Source: Myxococcales bacterium (lineage in GTDB: Bacteria; Myxococcota_A; Polyangia; Fen-1088). From it: a stretch of 64,000 nt of DNA. A program made the translations under genes and the position numbers. Below, piece by piece: positions 8,682 through 18,219 of this stretch. The stretch lies in contig PLNW01000150.1 in assembly GCA_003142855.1 (NCBI GenBank), positions 63,959 through 127,958 on the forward strand. Direction: 5' to 3'. The notes beneath the pieces were generated by a model. The model made no database searches. It saw only the letters and a list, made by a program, of their open reading frames with translations, and was not told the origin of the DNA. The stretch's first letter is position 1. The number at the start of each line of letters is the position of its first letter.

Positions 8682-10114
8682 TGTTCCCCGGGTGGTTCGG
8701 TGTGGACCGTCACACGTCCCAAGTTGGGGATTTGCGCGCGCAGATACTGTTCGATGCGCTCGGTGAAGGCATGCGCGTCCTTGATGGACGTCGCGGCCCC
8801 CAGGGTGCAATGAAACGAGATCGCCAATTCATGTCCGGTGCGCCGGACGCATAGATCGTGCGCCTGGATTCCCAGCTGAACCAGTTCCGGGAAGTGCAGC
8901 AAGGTGGCGCGGATACGTTCGACTTCAGCCGGCTCGGCGTTACGAGTCGCGGCTCTTTCCCCGCTGGGCTCGATGTGGGTGATGACATTGGCCAAGCCGG
9001 GCACGGCCGCCTGCAGGTCGCTCTCCAAGGCCGAAGCCCGACGGTGCGCTTCGCCCAGGGGCAAGCTCTCCGCCATCTCCAAGTGCAGTTCCATGGTCCA
9101 GCGGCCGTCTTCCTCGAACACGCGGATGTCGTGTGCCGTCGATCCATGGCGCTCGGCGCGCCGCCGCGCCGTCGCCGCCAGATCGTCCGTGGAGATAGGA
9201 CCAGGCTCCGTGTGCACCACAACGTCGGCACGGGGAAACTGCGCCTTGATAGCGGCCTCGGCCCGATCGGCGATCTCGTGACTCCGCTCCAGCGACTCGT
9301 CCGAATCGAGGACCAAAGCCAAGTCTACGAAAAGTCCGGGCCCGCTACGGCGCACGCGCACCTGCTTGACCTCGCGCACGTCAGCGACCTTGGCCGCGTC
9401 CGCAATGTGCCGGCCCAGCTCCGGCGGTACGGAATCCAGCAACTCGTCGACCGCCTTGCGTCCCAGTTGCAGGCTGATCCACACCACCACGCCCGCCACA
9501 CCGAGCGCGGCCACCGCATCGGCCTGGGCCAGCCACGGTATTTCAAGCTCGTGTGCCGCCAGCACACCCAACAACCCGAAAAGCACGACCAATGACGACC
9601 AGATGTCCGTGGAGAAATGCAGGGCGTCTGCTTCCAGGGCTTGGCTCTCATATTTCTTGGCCACCCTCATGAGACTGCGCGAGCGCGAGTAGTCGATGAA
9701 GATCGACACGATGACAACCAGGAACGCCCACAGGTTGGCGTGGACGTGAGCCGGGGCGCGAAAAAAGAGGCGCTCCACCGCCTCGCGGATGATCCAGGCG
9801 CATGTGCCTAGCAGCAGCAGGGTCTCAAACAGTGCCGACAGGTTTTCGATCTTGCCGTGGCCGTAGGCATGTTCGGCGTCGGCCGGCCGGCCAGAAACCC
9901 GCACCGCCCACAGCGTGACCAAGGCTGCGGCCAGGTCTAGGCCGGAGTGCATGGCCTCGGCCACGATACCCAAGCTGCCCGTCCACAGGCCCACCACGAC
10001 CTTGGTCCCGGTCAGAAGCAGCGCAGCCAGCACGGAGTAGAGCGCCACCGACCGCTTTTCGCCGTCCCCCAGAGCGTGCGCGCCCCCGTGCAAATGATGG
10101 TGATGGCCGTGCAT
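8678..10114 (-). CDS. Cation diffusion facilitator (CDF) metal exporter with three C-terminal modules
   Basis: 478 residues, inner membrane. The N-terminus is His-rich (MHGHHHHLHGG), then about six membrane helices. Metal-site motifs are EAMHSGLDLAAA and DALHFSTDIWSS, the paired HxxxD-type sites of CDF antiporters for Zn, Co, Fe, Mn or related ions. The cytoplasmic tail is unusually long: three consecutive ferredoxin-like dimerisation modules, each ending in a near-identical VHTEP, THIEP or VHTEP segment, where most CDF proteins have one. An upstream TTG would add nine residues; the ATG with the His-rich start is preferred. It is divergent from an MgtA-type ATPase gene. Confidence 0.9.
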   Translation of the reverse strand: MHGHHHHLHGGAHALGDGEKRSVALYSVLAALLLTGTKVVVGLWTGSLGIVAEAMHSGLDLAAALVTLWAVRVSGRPADAEHAYGHGKIENLSALFETLLLLGTCAWIIREAVERLFFRAPAHVHANLWAFLVVIVSIFIDYSRSRSLMRVAKKYESQALEADALHFSTDIWSSLVVLFGLLGVLAAHELEIPWLAQADAVAALGVAGVVVWISLQLGRKAVDELLDSVPPELGRHIADAAKVADVREVKQVRVRRSGPGLFVDLALVLDSDESLERSHEIADRAEAAIKAQFPRADVVVHTEPGPISTDDLAATARRRAERHGSTAHDIRVFEEDGRWTMELHLEMAESLPLGEAHRRASALESDLQAAVPGLANVITHIEPSGERAATRNAEPAEVERIRATLLHFPELVQLGIQAHDLCVRRTGHELAISFHCTLGAATSIKDAHAFTERIEQYLRAQIPNLGRVTVHTEPPGEH

Positions 10115-10220
10115 GGTTCCCGCCAACGTGGAAGCAAACAAGTGTAGCCCGGCAAGGGCGGGGAACCCCCTGAAATTCGTAGGAGCGCGTTCAAAGCACT
10201 TGCCAGCCGCGCGGCAAGGC

Positions 10221-10226
10221 TATACT
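10221..10226 (+). promoter_or_regulatory. Candidate -10 box upstream of the P-type ATPase gene
   Basis: TATACT matches the sigma-70 -10 consensus at five of six positions, 70 bases before the start codon. A TTGCCA at 10200-10205 could serve as -35, but the 15-base spacing is short. No long M-box-type leader is evident. Confidence 0.35.
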
Positions 10227-10295
10227 GAGGACCGTCGCCGCGCGGCCGACGGGGAAGCCGGGGCGACTCGCTAGCCGTCACAAGAAACGCTTGCC

Positions 10296-12944
10296 ATGCC
10301 AAAGCTTTTTTCCCTTCCGTCCATCTTGCCGTCCATCCTGCCCAAGCGGCTGGGCTTGCCTGGACGGAACGCGATGGCCAGCGGACTGGCGCAGCAGCTG
10401 GCCAGTGCGGCGACTTGTGAAGGGGACAAGCTGGTCGCCGAGCTGGGCTCGTCGACCAGCGGGCTTTCTCAGGAGGAGGCCGAGCGGAGACTGGAGCAGC
10501 TTGGGCTCAACGCCGTGGCGCAGGAGGAAGGGAACACCTACCGCGATCTCTTGGTTAAGGCGCTGCTCAACCCCTTGGTCATCCTCTTGTCGCTGCTGGC
10601 GGTGGTGTCGGCGCTGACCGGCGACCTGCGGGCGGCCGTGGTGATGGTCATGATGGTGGTCTTGGGCGTGGCGCTGCGTTTCGTCCAGGAGGCCAAGGCG
10701 GGCACGGCGGCGGCCAAGCTCAAGGCCATGATCCGGGTCACCGCTACTGTGGTCCGCGGCGGCCAGGCGCGCGAAGTTCCGCTTTCCGAGCTGGTGCCCG
10801 GCGACGTCGTGCGCTTGGCGGCCGGGGACATGATCCCGGCTGACCTACGCCTGCTTTCCAGCAAGGATCTGTTCATCATCCAGGCCAGCCTTACCGGGGA
10901 ATCCCTGCCGGTCGAGAAGTTCGACGCGCGCGAGACTGTCGCGCCGGCCTCGCCGCTGGAATGGAAGAACATCTGCTTTCTGGGCACCAGCGTGGAGACC
11001 GGTACCGCGACCGGCGTGGTGGTGGGCACGGGAGGGCGCACCTACTTGGGTGGCATCGCCAAGGCCATCGTTGGCCAGCGGGTGCAGACCAGCTTCGACA
11101 AGGGCGTGGCCCAATTCACCTGGGTCATGATCCGGTTCATGCTGGTGATGGTGCCCCTGGTGTTTGTCATCAACGGGCTGACCAAGCACAATTGGCACGA
11201 GGCGTTCTTCTTCGCCATGGCCGTGGCCGTGGGCATGACGCCTGAGATGCTGCCCATGATCGTGACGGTGTGCCTTTCCAAGGGCGCGCTGGCCATGTCG
11301 AGGAAGAAGGTCATCGTCAAGCGGCTGAACTCCATCCAGAACCTGGGCGCCATGGACGTGTTGTGCACCGACAAGACTGGCACGCTGACCATGGACCGGG
11401 TGGTGTTGGAACGGCACTGTGACGTGGAACTGGAAGAGGACGACGAGGTCCTGATGCTGGCCTACCTCAATAGCCACTTCCAGACGGGCCTGCGCAACGT
11501 CATGGATCGCGCGGTGCTGGCACACAAGGAAGAGATTCACGATCAGTTTCACGTTCCTGAGCACCGAAAACTGGACGAAATCCCCTTCGACTTCGCGCGC
11601 CGGTTGATGTCGGTCGTGGTGGAAACGCCGACCGGGCAGCCGCGTCTCATCTGCAAGGGCGCACCCGAGGAGCTGTTCAAGCGCTGCACGCACTTCGAAT
11701 ATGAGGGCGAGATCATGCCCATGGAGCGGGTGCTCATCGAGGATCTGAAGGAAGAGTACCGGCGTTTGTCCAGCGACGGCTTTCGCGTGCTGGCGGTTGC
11801 CTACCGCGACCTGGATCGCAAACCCGCCTATTCCAAGGCTGACGAATGCGACCTGGTCCTGCGCGGCTATGTGGCCTTCTTCGATCCCCCCAAAGACACC
11901 ACGGCGCCCGCGGTGGTGGCGCTGGGCCAGCACGGCGTCGCGGTCAAGGTGCTCACCGGCGACAACGAGTTGGTGAGCAAGAAAATCTGCCACGAGGTCG
12001 GCATCCCCACCGAACACGTGCTGCTGGGCTCGCAGATCGAGGCCATGAGCGACACGGAGTTGGCTGCCGTGGTGGAAGAGACCACCCTGTTTGCGCGGCT
12101 GGCCCCCACCCACAAGCAACGCATCATCGCCGCCCTGCAAAGCAAGAAGCACGTGGTGGGCTTCCTGGGCGACGGCATCAACGATGCGCCGGCGTTGCGC
12201 ACCGCCGACGTCGGGATCTCGGTGGATTCCGCGGTCGACATCGCCAAGGAGTCGGCCGACCTGGTGCTCCTGGAGAAGAGCCTGCTGGTGCTGGAAGACG
12301 GCATCCTGGAAGGTCGCAAGGTCTTCGCCAACATCCTCAAGTACATCCGGATGGGCGCCAGTTCCAGCTTCGGCAACATGTTCTCCGTGGTGGGTGCCAG
12401 CGCCTTCTTGCCCTACGTGCCCATGTCACCCATCCAGATCCTGAGCAACAACCTGCTCTACGACTTCTCGCAGGTGCCCATCCCCACCGACGACGTGGAC
12501 CCGGAACAGATCGCGCGGCCGCGTCCTTGGTCGATGAACGAGATTACGCGCTTCATCCTCTTCATAGGGCCGTGTAGCTCGATCTTCGACTACACCACCT
12601 ACCTGGTCATGCTCTACGTCTTCAAGGCGTGGGATCCCAGCCAGGCCCACCTGTTTCAGACCGGGTGGTTCGTCGAGTCGCTCCTCACGCAAACCCTCAT
12701 TATCCACGTCATCCGCACCAACAAGATCCCGTTCCTGCAAAGCCGGGCCAGTTGGCCGCTCACCGTCACCACGGTCTTGGTCATGGCTTTCGGCCTCTAC
12801 CTTCCCTTCTCGCCTCTGGCCAGCGCGCTGGGCTTCGTGGCCTTGCCGCGCCTGTACTGGCTTTTTCTGCTCATGACCCTGGCCTGCTACATGGTGCTCA
12901 CGCAGGTGGTTAAGGCCTGGCTGCTGAAGAAGGCCTGGGCATGA
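10296..12944 (+). CDS. mgtA: Magnesium-translocating P-type ATPase (MgtA/MgtB type)
   Basis: 882 residues, inner membrane. It shows the P-type ATPase sequence in order: actuator motif ASLTGESLPVEK, phosphorylation motif CTDKTGTLTMD, nucleotide-domain KGAPEEL, and hinge GDGINDAPALRTAD. Membrane helices lie near residues 90-140, 275-330 and over the last 200 residues. The C-terminal region, with LSNNLLYDFSQVPIPTDDVD, is typical of the Mg2+ importers MgtA/MgtB (class P3B), not Ca2+ or heavy-metal pumps. Length is close to the usual 900. It is transcribed away from the CDF exporter, making a metal-ion transport pair. Regulation is not visible beyond a candidate -10 box. Confidence 0.92.
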   Translation: MPKLFSLPSILPSILPKRLGLPGRNAMASGLAQQLASAATCEGDKLVAELGSSTSGLSQEEAERRLEQLGLNAVAQEEGNTYRDLLVKALLNPLVILLSLLAVVSALTGDLRAAVVMVMMVVLGVALRFVQEAKAGTAAAKLKAMIRVTATVVRGGQAREVPLSELVPGDVVRLAAGDMIPADLRLLSSKDLFIIQASLTGESLPVEKFDARETVAPASPLEWKNICFLGTSVETGTATGVVVGTGGRTYLGGIAKAIVGQRVQTSFDKGVAQFTWVMIRFMLVMVPLVFVINGLTKHNWHEAFFFAMAVAVGMTPEMLPMIVTVCLSKGALAMSRKKVIVKRLNSIQNLGAMDVLCTDKTGTLTMDRVVLERHCDVELEEDDEVLMLAYLNSHFQTGLRNVMDRAVLAHKEEIHDQFHVPEHRKLDEIPFDFARRLMSVVVETPTGQPRLICKGAPEELFKRCTHFEYEGEIMPMERVLIEDLKEEYRRLSSDGFRVLAVAYRDLDRKPAYSKADECDLVLRGYVAFFDPPKDTTAPAVVALGQHGVAVKVLTGDNELVSKKICHEVGIPTEHVLLGSQIEAMSDTELAAVVEETTLFARLAPTHKQRIIAALQSKKHVVGFLGDGINDAPALRTADVGISVDSAVDIAKESADLVLLEKSLLVLEDGILEGRKVFANILKYIRMGASSSFGNMFSVVGASAFLPYVPMSPIQILSNNLLYDFSQVPIPTDDVDPEQIARPRPWSMNEITRFILFIGPCSSIFDYTTYLVMLYVFKAWDPSQAHLFQTGWFVESLLTQTLIIHVIRTNKIPFLQSRASWPLTVTTVLVMAFGLYLPFSPLASALGFVALPRLYWLFLLMTLACYMVLTQVVKAWLLKKAWA

Positions 12945-13001
12945 CGACATTTCTTGAGGCTGGGCCTTGCGGCGGCATAGGCTAGGCGCAGGATTCTGAT
13001 C

Positions 13002-14834
13002 GTGGCATCGCTTCCCACACTCTTTGGACGCTATCGGCTCATCCAGAACCTTGGATCAGGCGACAGCGTTTTCTTGGCCGTTGCACCTGGCCCAGGTGGG
13101 GAGTGCGTGGTCAGGCGGCCACCTTCCGATCGGCGCAACGACTCCGAGTTCATGTCCCGTTTCCGTCGTGCCGCCCATATGTCGCGGCGCCTGGCCCATG
13201 AGGGCTGGGTGGCCGTGCAAGACGTGGGCGAGGTGGACGGCGAGCCTTATCTGGCTGAAGAGTTCTTTGAGGGCCACGACCTGGCCGAGATGTCGAAACG
13301 TTGCGTGACCGAGACGCGACGAATTTCGGTCATCTCCGCGCTACACATCGCCTGCGCGATCAGCCGCGCGCTGGGTTTTCTGCACGAGTTCGAGGGACTG
13401 GGCCTGGTGCATCGCAAGTTGCAGCCAGCCCGGGTGCTGCTGGGCTACCAGGGCGGGGTGAAGTTGCTCGATCTTGCCTCTGGCTGCGCGGTCACTGCCG
13501 ATGGCGCGCCTGGGCCAGCATTTCTGGCGGAGGAGCTGAGCTATCTAGCGCCCGAGCAACTGGGGAGCGGTCCCGTTGATCGGCGGGCCGACATCTATGC
13601 CCTCGGGGTGGTTCTCTGGGAGACCCTGGCCGGATGTCCCTTCCTCTCGAACATCGAAGGTGGCCAGGCCGGACTGGTGCGCGCCACACACGAACAATTG
13701 ATCGATCGAATCCGTGGGCATCGACCGCCATCGCCTTCGCTCTTCAATCCCGAGGTAAAGGCCGAGCTGGACGCTGTGGTGATGCAAGCCGTGGCCAAGG
13801 CGTCCGAGCAGCGCTTCGCAACGGCGGGCGAGTTCGAGCGCGCTTTGTTGCCCATGGCCAGCGAGGCCGGTCGAGACGCCGTGGCTCGTCTGCTCAATCG
13901 CTTGTTCGACGCCAACCGGGAGCGCGAGCAGCGGGCGGCCCTGCTGGCCGCGGCTGCCGGGCACGAGTCTCCCGCGGGTCGCGCGCAGCCACCCACGGGG
14001 CTCAGCCTGCTGGAATCGTCCGTGGTAGGCGTACGCAGGCCGCCGTCGGGGCTGGGCCTGTCACCGGCACCCGTCACGGCAGGCCCCTCGGCAGATGGAA
14101 CGCCGACGGCCTCGCCTCACTCGCGCACCACGGTGGTGTCGCGCAATGCTCAGTGGCTGCGCCGTTTCGTCCTGATCTTCGGCGCGGCCTTGATGGCGGC
14201 CATCGTCTTCAACATCTACATGACTCGACGCTTGGACGCCGAGGTTAAGGCCGGAAAGGTGCAGGAGCCGCTCGCTGGCGGACTGGCCTTGGCGCCCGGC
14301 CCGGCCCGGCTGCCACAGGCCTCACCCGTCCGCGCCGCCCGCTCCGCGCCGTCTGCGACCGTGGCGACGGGGCTGTCCTCCGATGAGCCACCCGCCCCAC
14401 GTCCATCCCGAGGCCCTGAGCCGTTTGGAGCGACGCCGTCCCCTGTCCGGCCCTCCCGGCCAGCGGCCGCGGTCCCGGCTGCCATGGTCGCGACGCCAGA
14501 ATCTGCGGCTGGCTCTGCCACCGAGTTGCCAGCCGAAAAGACGCGACCACGCGCCAGCGGCGAAGGCAAGAAAGCCCTGGCGGAAGCCCGCGCTGCCTTT
14601 GAACGAGACGATTTCTCGCGAGCGATCCTGGAGGGTCGGGCGGCGCTGGCCGCGGGCGAAGGGGGCGCTCACGCCATCTTGGGCGCCGCCTATTTCAAGG
14701 TCGGTCGTTTCGAGGACGCCGTGCGGGAGTATGGCGAGGCCTTGCGCTTGGAACCCGGCAACCCCGCCCTGGCCAGGCGCGTGGAGATCGCCCGCAGGGC
14801 GGCCAGCCGCCGTGCCGAGGGCCCTTCGCCGTAG
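13002..14834 (+). CDS. Ser/Thr pseudokinase with TM segment and C-terminal TPR
   Basis: 610 residues, GTG start. Residues 10-280 have the protein kinase fold: glycine loop LGSGDSVFLA, APE-type motif YLAPEQ (183-185) and the subdomain IX segment RADIYALGVVLWE. Catalytic positions are degraded: HRDLKPxN reads HRKLQPAR, so the catalytic Asp is Lys139 and the Mg-binding Asn is Arg144; DFG reads DLA (157-159); the VAIK Lys region reads VVRRPP. It is therefore probably an inactive pseudokinase. A Pro/Ala-rich linker holds one membrane helix (about 385-407). The far side ends in TPR-like helices (residues about 520-605, FKVGRFEDAVREYGEALRLEPGN). A signalling or scaffolding role is inferred. Confidence 0.85.
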   Translation: MASLPTLFGRYRLIQNLGSGDSVFLAVAPGPGGECVVRRPPSDRRNDSEFMSRFRRAAHMSRRLAHEGWVAVQDVGEVDGEPYLAEEFFEGHDLAEMSKRCVTETRRISVISALHIACAISRALGFLHEFEGLGLVHRKLQPARVLLGYQGGVKLLDLASGCAVTADGAPGPAFLAEELSYLAPEQLGSGPVDRRADIYALGVVLWETLAGCPFLSNIEGGQAGLVRATHEQLIDRIRGHRPPSPSLFNPEVKAELDAVVMQAVAKASEQRFATAGEFERALLPMASEAGRDAVARLLNRLFDANREREQRAALLAAAAGHESPAGRAQPPTGLSLLESSVVGVRRPPSGLGLSPAPVTAGPSADGTPTASPHSRTTVVSRNAQWLRRFVLIFGAALMAAIVFNIYMTRRLDAEVKAGKVQEPLAGGLALAPGPARLPQASPVRAARSAPSATVATGLSSDEPPAPRPSRGPEPFGATPSPVRPSRPAAAVPAAMVATPESAAGSATELPAEKTRPRASGEGKKALAEARAAFERDDFSRAILEGRAALAAGEGGAHAILGAAYFKVGRFEDAVREYGEALRLEPGNPALARRVEIARRAASRRAEGPSP

Positions 14835-14852
14835 TATGTTTTGCTCGTAGTC

Positions 14853-15479
14853 ATGGCCCTCGTCACCTCTTCCGTCGTGGTTGTGTCAGGACCTCATCCT
14901 GATGCGGAGGCGCTTGACCGGCGGATTGCACAGCTGCGGCTGCGCTTCCCGCGCGCCATCATCGATCGCTATCTCGACCGAGTGCCATCGGCCGGGGAGG
15001 GCGCCTTCATCGCGCCCGGCGCCTCGGTGGTGGCCGATGTCCGCTTGGGCGCAGGCGTGTCGGTCTGGTACGGCGCCGTCCTGCGCGGCGATATCGCGCC
15101 CGTCATCATCGGGGATCGCAGCAACGTGCAGGATGGAACCGTCATTCACGTGGCGGACGACGGCCCCTGCCTGGTGGGTGCCGACGTGGTGGTTGGCCAT
15201 CGGGCCATGCTGCACGCTTGCCGGGTGGAGGATGCGTGCCTCATCGGCATGCAGGCCACGGTTCTCGACGACGCGGTCATCGGGTTCGGTTCCATCGTGG
15301 GCGCCGGCGCGGTGGTCACCCCGCGCACCATCATTCCGCCGCACAGTCTCGTGCTCGGCATGCCAGCCAAGGTCGTGCGCCCGCTCGACGAAAAAGCGGC
15401 CGACGAGCACCGCGCGCTGGCTGGCAAGTACACCCGCATCACCGAGAACTACTTGCGCGACAGTTTGCGACGTGGCTAG
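14853..15479 (+). CDS. Gamma-class carbonic anhydrase family protein
   Basis: 208 residues. Hexapeptide-repeat left-handed beta-helix: SVVADVRLGAGVSVWYGAVLRGD, IIGDRSNVQDGTVIHV, VGHRAMLHAC, LIGMQATVLDDAVIGFGSIVGAGAVV. The three metal-ligand histidines of gamma carbonic anhydrases are kept (VIHV, VGH, LHAC). Such proteins hydrate CO2 or, in some relatives, have lost activity; the substrate cannot be proven here. The N-terminus has about 40 extra residues before the helix. It starts 18 bases after the pseudokinase stop and is followed within 11 bases by prfB, so all may be co-transcribed. Confidence 0.9.
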   Translation: MALVTSSVVVVSGPHPDAEALDRRIAQLRLRFPRAIIDRYLDRVPSAGEGAFIAPGASVVADVRLGAGVSVWYGAVLRGDIAPVIIGDRSNVQDGTVIHVADDGPCLVGADVVVGHRAMLHACRVEDACLIGMQATVLDDAVIGFGSIVGAGAVVTPRTIIPPHSLVLGMPAKVVRPLDEKAADEHRALAGKYTRITENYLRDSLRRG

Positions 15480-15489
15480 CTAGCCCACC

Positions 15490-16651
15490 ATGGAAATCGG
15501 GCCCATCCGCGACCGCGTCGACAAGTTGGCACGCCGCCTGGAAATTCTCCGGGGGCATCTTTGACATCGACGGCAAACGCTCCCGCATAGCCGAGCTTGA
15601 TGGCGAGGCGTCGCAACCCAACTTCTGGAACGCGCACGAGCAGGCCCAGACGCTGCTGCGGGAACAGTCGCGCCTGAAAGCAACCGTGGATGGTTTTGAA
15701 GTGCAGGTGCGCGCCCTGGATGACGTGCGGGTTCTCGCGGACCTGGCGGACGAAGCCAAGGATGAGGCCACGGCCGTCGAGGCTGCGGGCCTGCTCACCA
15801 CCATCGAAGAGGCTGTGAGCAAGATGGAGTTTGCGCGCATGCTCTCCGGTCCCTACGACCGGCAGGGAGCCATCGTGAGCATCAATGCCGGCGCGGGCGG
15901 CACCGAGTCGCAGGACTGGGCCGAGATGCTGCAGCGGATGTACACGCGCTGGGTGGCGCGCCGGGGCTACAAGTCCGAGATCCTGGACCTGCAACCGGGC
16001 GACGAGGCGGGCATCAAGAGCGTCACCCTGGGGGTCGAGGGCGACTGGGCCTACGGCTACCTGCGCGCCGAATCGGGCGTGCATCGCCTGGTGCGCATTT
16101 CGCCCTTTGACGCCCAGGCGCGCCGGCACACGTCGTTTGCTAGCGTCTTCGTGTACCCCGACATCGACGAGACAGTGAAGGTCGACATCGACGAGAAAGA
16201 CCTACGTGTGGAAACCATGCGCTCGGGCGGGGCGGGCGGCCAGCACGTCAACAAGACCGAGTCCGCCATTCGCATCACGCACGTTCCCACCGGCATCGCG
16301 GTGCACTGCCAGCAGGAGCGATCCCAGCACAAGAACCGCTCCACTGCCATGCGCATCCTGCGTTCGAAGTTGATCGAGGTCGAGCAGAAGAAGATGGACG
16401 AGAAGATGGGCGGCATCCATGCGCAGAAAAAGGCGATCGAATGGGGCAGCCAGATTCGCTCGTATGTTCTGGCCCCCTATCGGCTGGCGTCCGACCACCG
16501 CACCGGCCTGAAGGTTGGCAACGTGGATGCGGTTTTAGATGGCGATCTCGATCAATTCATGGTCGCGTTGCTGCTTCAGATGGCCGGCGATCCTTCAGCG
16601 CGGCCTGTGCCCAAGCCGGACGACGATGACCTAGATGAGAAGCTTCACTAG
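15490..16651 (+). CDS. prfB: Peptide chain release factor 2, with programmed +1 frameshift
   Basis: RF2 reads UAA and UGA stop codons and releases the finished protein. The ATG at 15490 opens a 24-codon frame that ends at an in-frame TGA (15562-15564) in the context CGGGGGCATCTTTGAC, the classical RF2 frameshift site (SD-like G-run, CTT slip codon, TGA C). A +1 shift at CTT joins the main frame (GAC at 15563), giving about 386 residues. The main part has the RF2 codon-recognition motif SPF (RISPFDAQ) and the catalytic GGQ (SGGAGGQHVNKTES). The shift gives self-regulation: low RF2 favours the shift and more RF2. A C-terminal acidic tail of about 20 residues is extra. lysS follows 17 bases on, as in many bacteria. 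Confidence 0.95.
15550..15565 (+). promoter_or_regulatory. prfB programmed +1 frameshift site
   Basis: The stretch CGGGGGCATCTTTGAC contains the SD-like GGGGG, the CTT slip codon and the TGA C stop context at codon 25. This is the known RF2 autoregulatory recoding signal; only the flanking bases differ from the E. coli site. Confidence 0.93.
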
Positions 16652-16668
16652 ATACGCAAGGATGAACC

Positions 16669-18219
16669 ATGTCTGACGAACGCGAATTGATGGCCGAACG
16701 GGAGCGCAAGGTCGCCGAACTGCGCGCGGCTGGCCACAATCCCTACGCCAACGGCTTTCGTCCGACCTCGACGGCGCGTTCGATTCACGACTGGTTTGCC
16801 AGTGGGGCGGATCGTGCGCATCCTCCCCAGGGCACGGACAAGGACGGCCGGATCTCGGTGGCCGGTCGCATCGTCGCGATCCGCAGCTTTGGCAAGGCGG
16901 CCTTTGCCAAGCTTCGTGATCGCACCGGAGAAATCCAAGTCTGGGTCAAGCTGGATGTGGTGGGCGAGCCGGTGTTCGCCCTGTGGAAGCTGGTCGAGCG
17001 CGGCGATTTCGTCGGCGTGGAAGGGCCGGCGAGCCTGCTGACCAAGACCAAGGCTGGCGAGGACACCGTGGTCGTGGACCGCGTGCACATCCTCACCAAG
17101 GCGACGCGTCCCTTGCCCGAGAAGTGGCACGGCCTGCAGGACATGGAGATCCGCTACCGGCAACGCTACGTGGACTTGGTAGCCAATCCCGAGGTGTTCG
17201 AGGTATTTCGCAAGCGCACCCAGATCGTGCGCCACCTGCGGCGTTTTCTCGACGAGCGCGACTTCATCGAGGTGGAAACCCCGATGATGCACACCGTGCT
17301 GGGCGGGGCAGCGGCGCGGCCTTTTCGCACGCACCACAACGCACTCGCTCTCGACCTCACCATGCGCATCGCGCCCGAACTGCACCTCAAGCGCCTGGTT
17401 GTGGGCGGATTCGATCGGGTCTACGAAATCGGGCGCAACTTCCGCAACGAGGGGCTGTCGCGCCAGCACAATCCCGAATTCACCATGCTGGAGTTCTATC
17501 AGGCCTACGCCACCTACCAAGACTTGATGGAGTTGACCCAGCAGCTCTTGAGCGAGCTGGCCCGCGAGATCTGTGGCGGCACGCGCATCACCTATCAGGG
17601 CCAGTCGGTCGATCTAGACCAGTGGGAACGCATTCCCATGAAGGACGCCATCGTGGCGGCGGTGATCGTGGGCAGACTGCCTGCGGGGCTGGAACGTCCC
17701 ATGCTCGACGATGAGGCCGCCTTGTTGCGCTGGGTGGCCAGCTCGGGCGTGCTCGATCGCAAGGATGAACTATCGGCGGTGTTGCCCAAGTGTGAGACAC
17801 ACGGCCACCGGGTGGGCGCGCTCTTCGACTACGCCGGCGAGCAGGCGCTGCCGCAGGATCGCCCCGTGTTCGTCATCGACTATCCCGCGGAAACCTCGCC
17901 GCTCTCGCGACGCAACGACGCGGATCCGGGCAAGGTCGATCGCTTCGAGTTGTTCATCGTGGGGCGCGAACACGCCAACGCCTTTTCCGAGCTGAACGAC
18001 CCCGTCGACCAGCGCGCGCGTTTCCAACGTCAGGTCGAGGCCAAGGCGCGCGGTGCCGAGGAGACCATGGACTACGACGAGGACTACTGTCGCGCGCTCG
18101 AGTATGGGCTGCCGCCGACTGCGGGCGAAGGCATCGGGGTGGATCGCCTGGTCATGCTGCTCACCGACCAGCCCTCCATCCGCGACGTCATTCTTTTTCC
18201 CCTGATGAGGCCGGAATGA
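16669..18219 (+). CDS. lysS: Lysyl-tRNA synthetase, class II
   Basis: 516 residues. It charges tRNA-Lys with lysine in the cytoplasm. The N-terminal OB-fold anticodon-binding domain is at about 55-150 (ISVAGRIVAIRSFGKAAFAKLRDR). The class II catalytic core follows with motif 1 region (FIEVETPMMHTVLGGAAARPF), motif 2 (FRNEGLSRQHNPEFTMLEFY) and motif 3 (GIGVDRLVMLLTDQPSIRDV). Length is normal. It sits directly after prfB and its stop overlaps the lolC start by four bases (ATGA), so lysS and the lipoprotein-export genes are probably translationally coupled. Confidence 0.97.
   Translation: MSDERELMAERERKVAELRAAGHNPYANGFRPTSTARSIHDWFASGADRAHPPQGTDKDGRISVAGRIVAIRSFGKAAFAKLRDRTGEIQVWVKLDVVGEPVFALWKLVERGDFVGVEGPASLLTKTKAGEDTVVVDRVHILTKATRPLPEKWHGLQDMEIRYRQRYVDLVANPEVFEVFRKRTQIVRHLRRFLDERDFIEVETPMMHTVLGGAAARPFRTHHNALALDLTMRIAPELHLKRLVVGGFDRVYEIGRNFRNEGLSRQHNPEFTMLEFYQAYATYQDLMELTQQLLSELAREICGGTRITYQGQSVDLDQWERIPMKDAIVAAVIVGRLPAGLERPMLDDEAALLRWVASSGVLDRKDELSAVLPKCETHGHRVGALFDYAGEQALPQDRPVFVIDYPAETSPLSRRNDADPGKVDRFELFIVGREHANAFSELNDPVDQRARFQRQVEAKARGAEETMDYDEDYCRALEYGLPPTAGEGIGVDRLVMLLTDQPSIRDVILFPLMRPE

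Noticed and set aside
10142..10295. M-box or other Mg-responsive leader before the MgtA-type gene
   Set aside because: The candidate transcript leader is only about 65 bases, too short for an M-box, and no such fold was seen.
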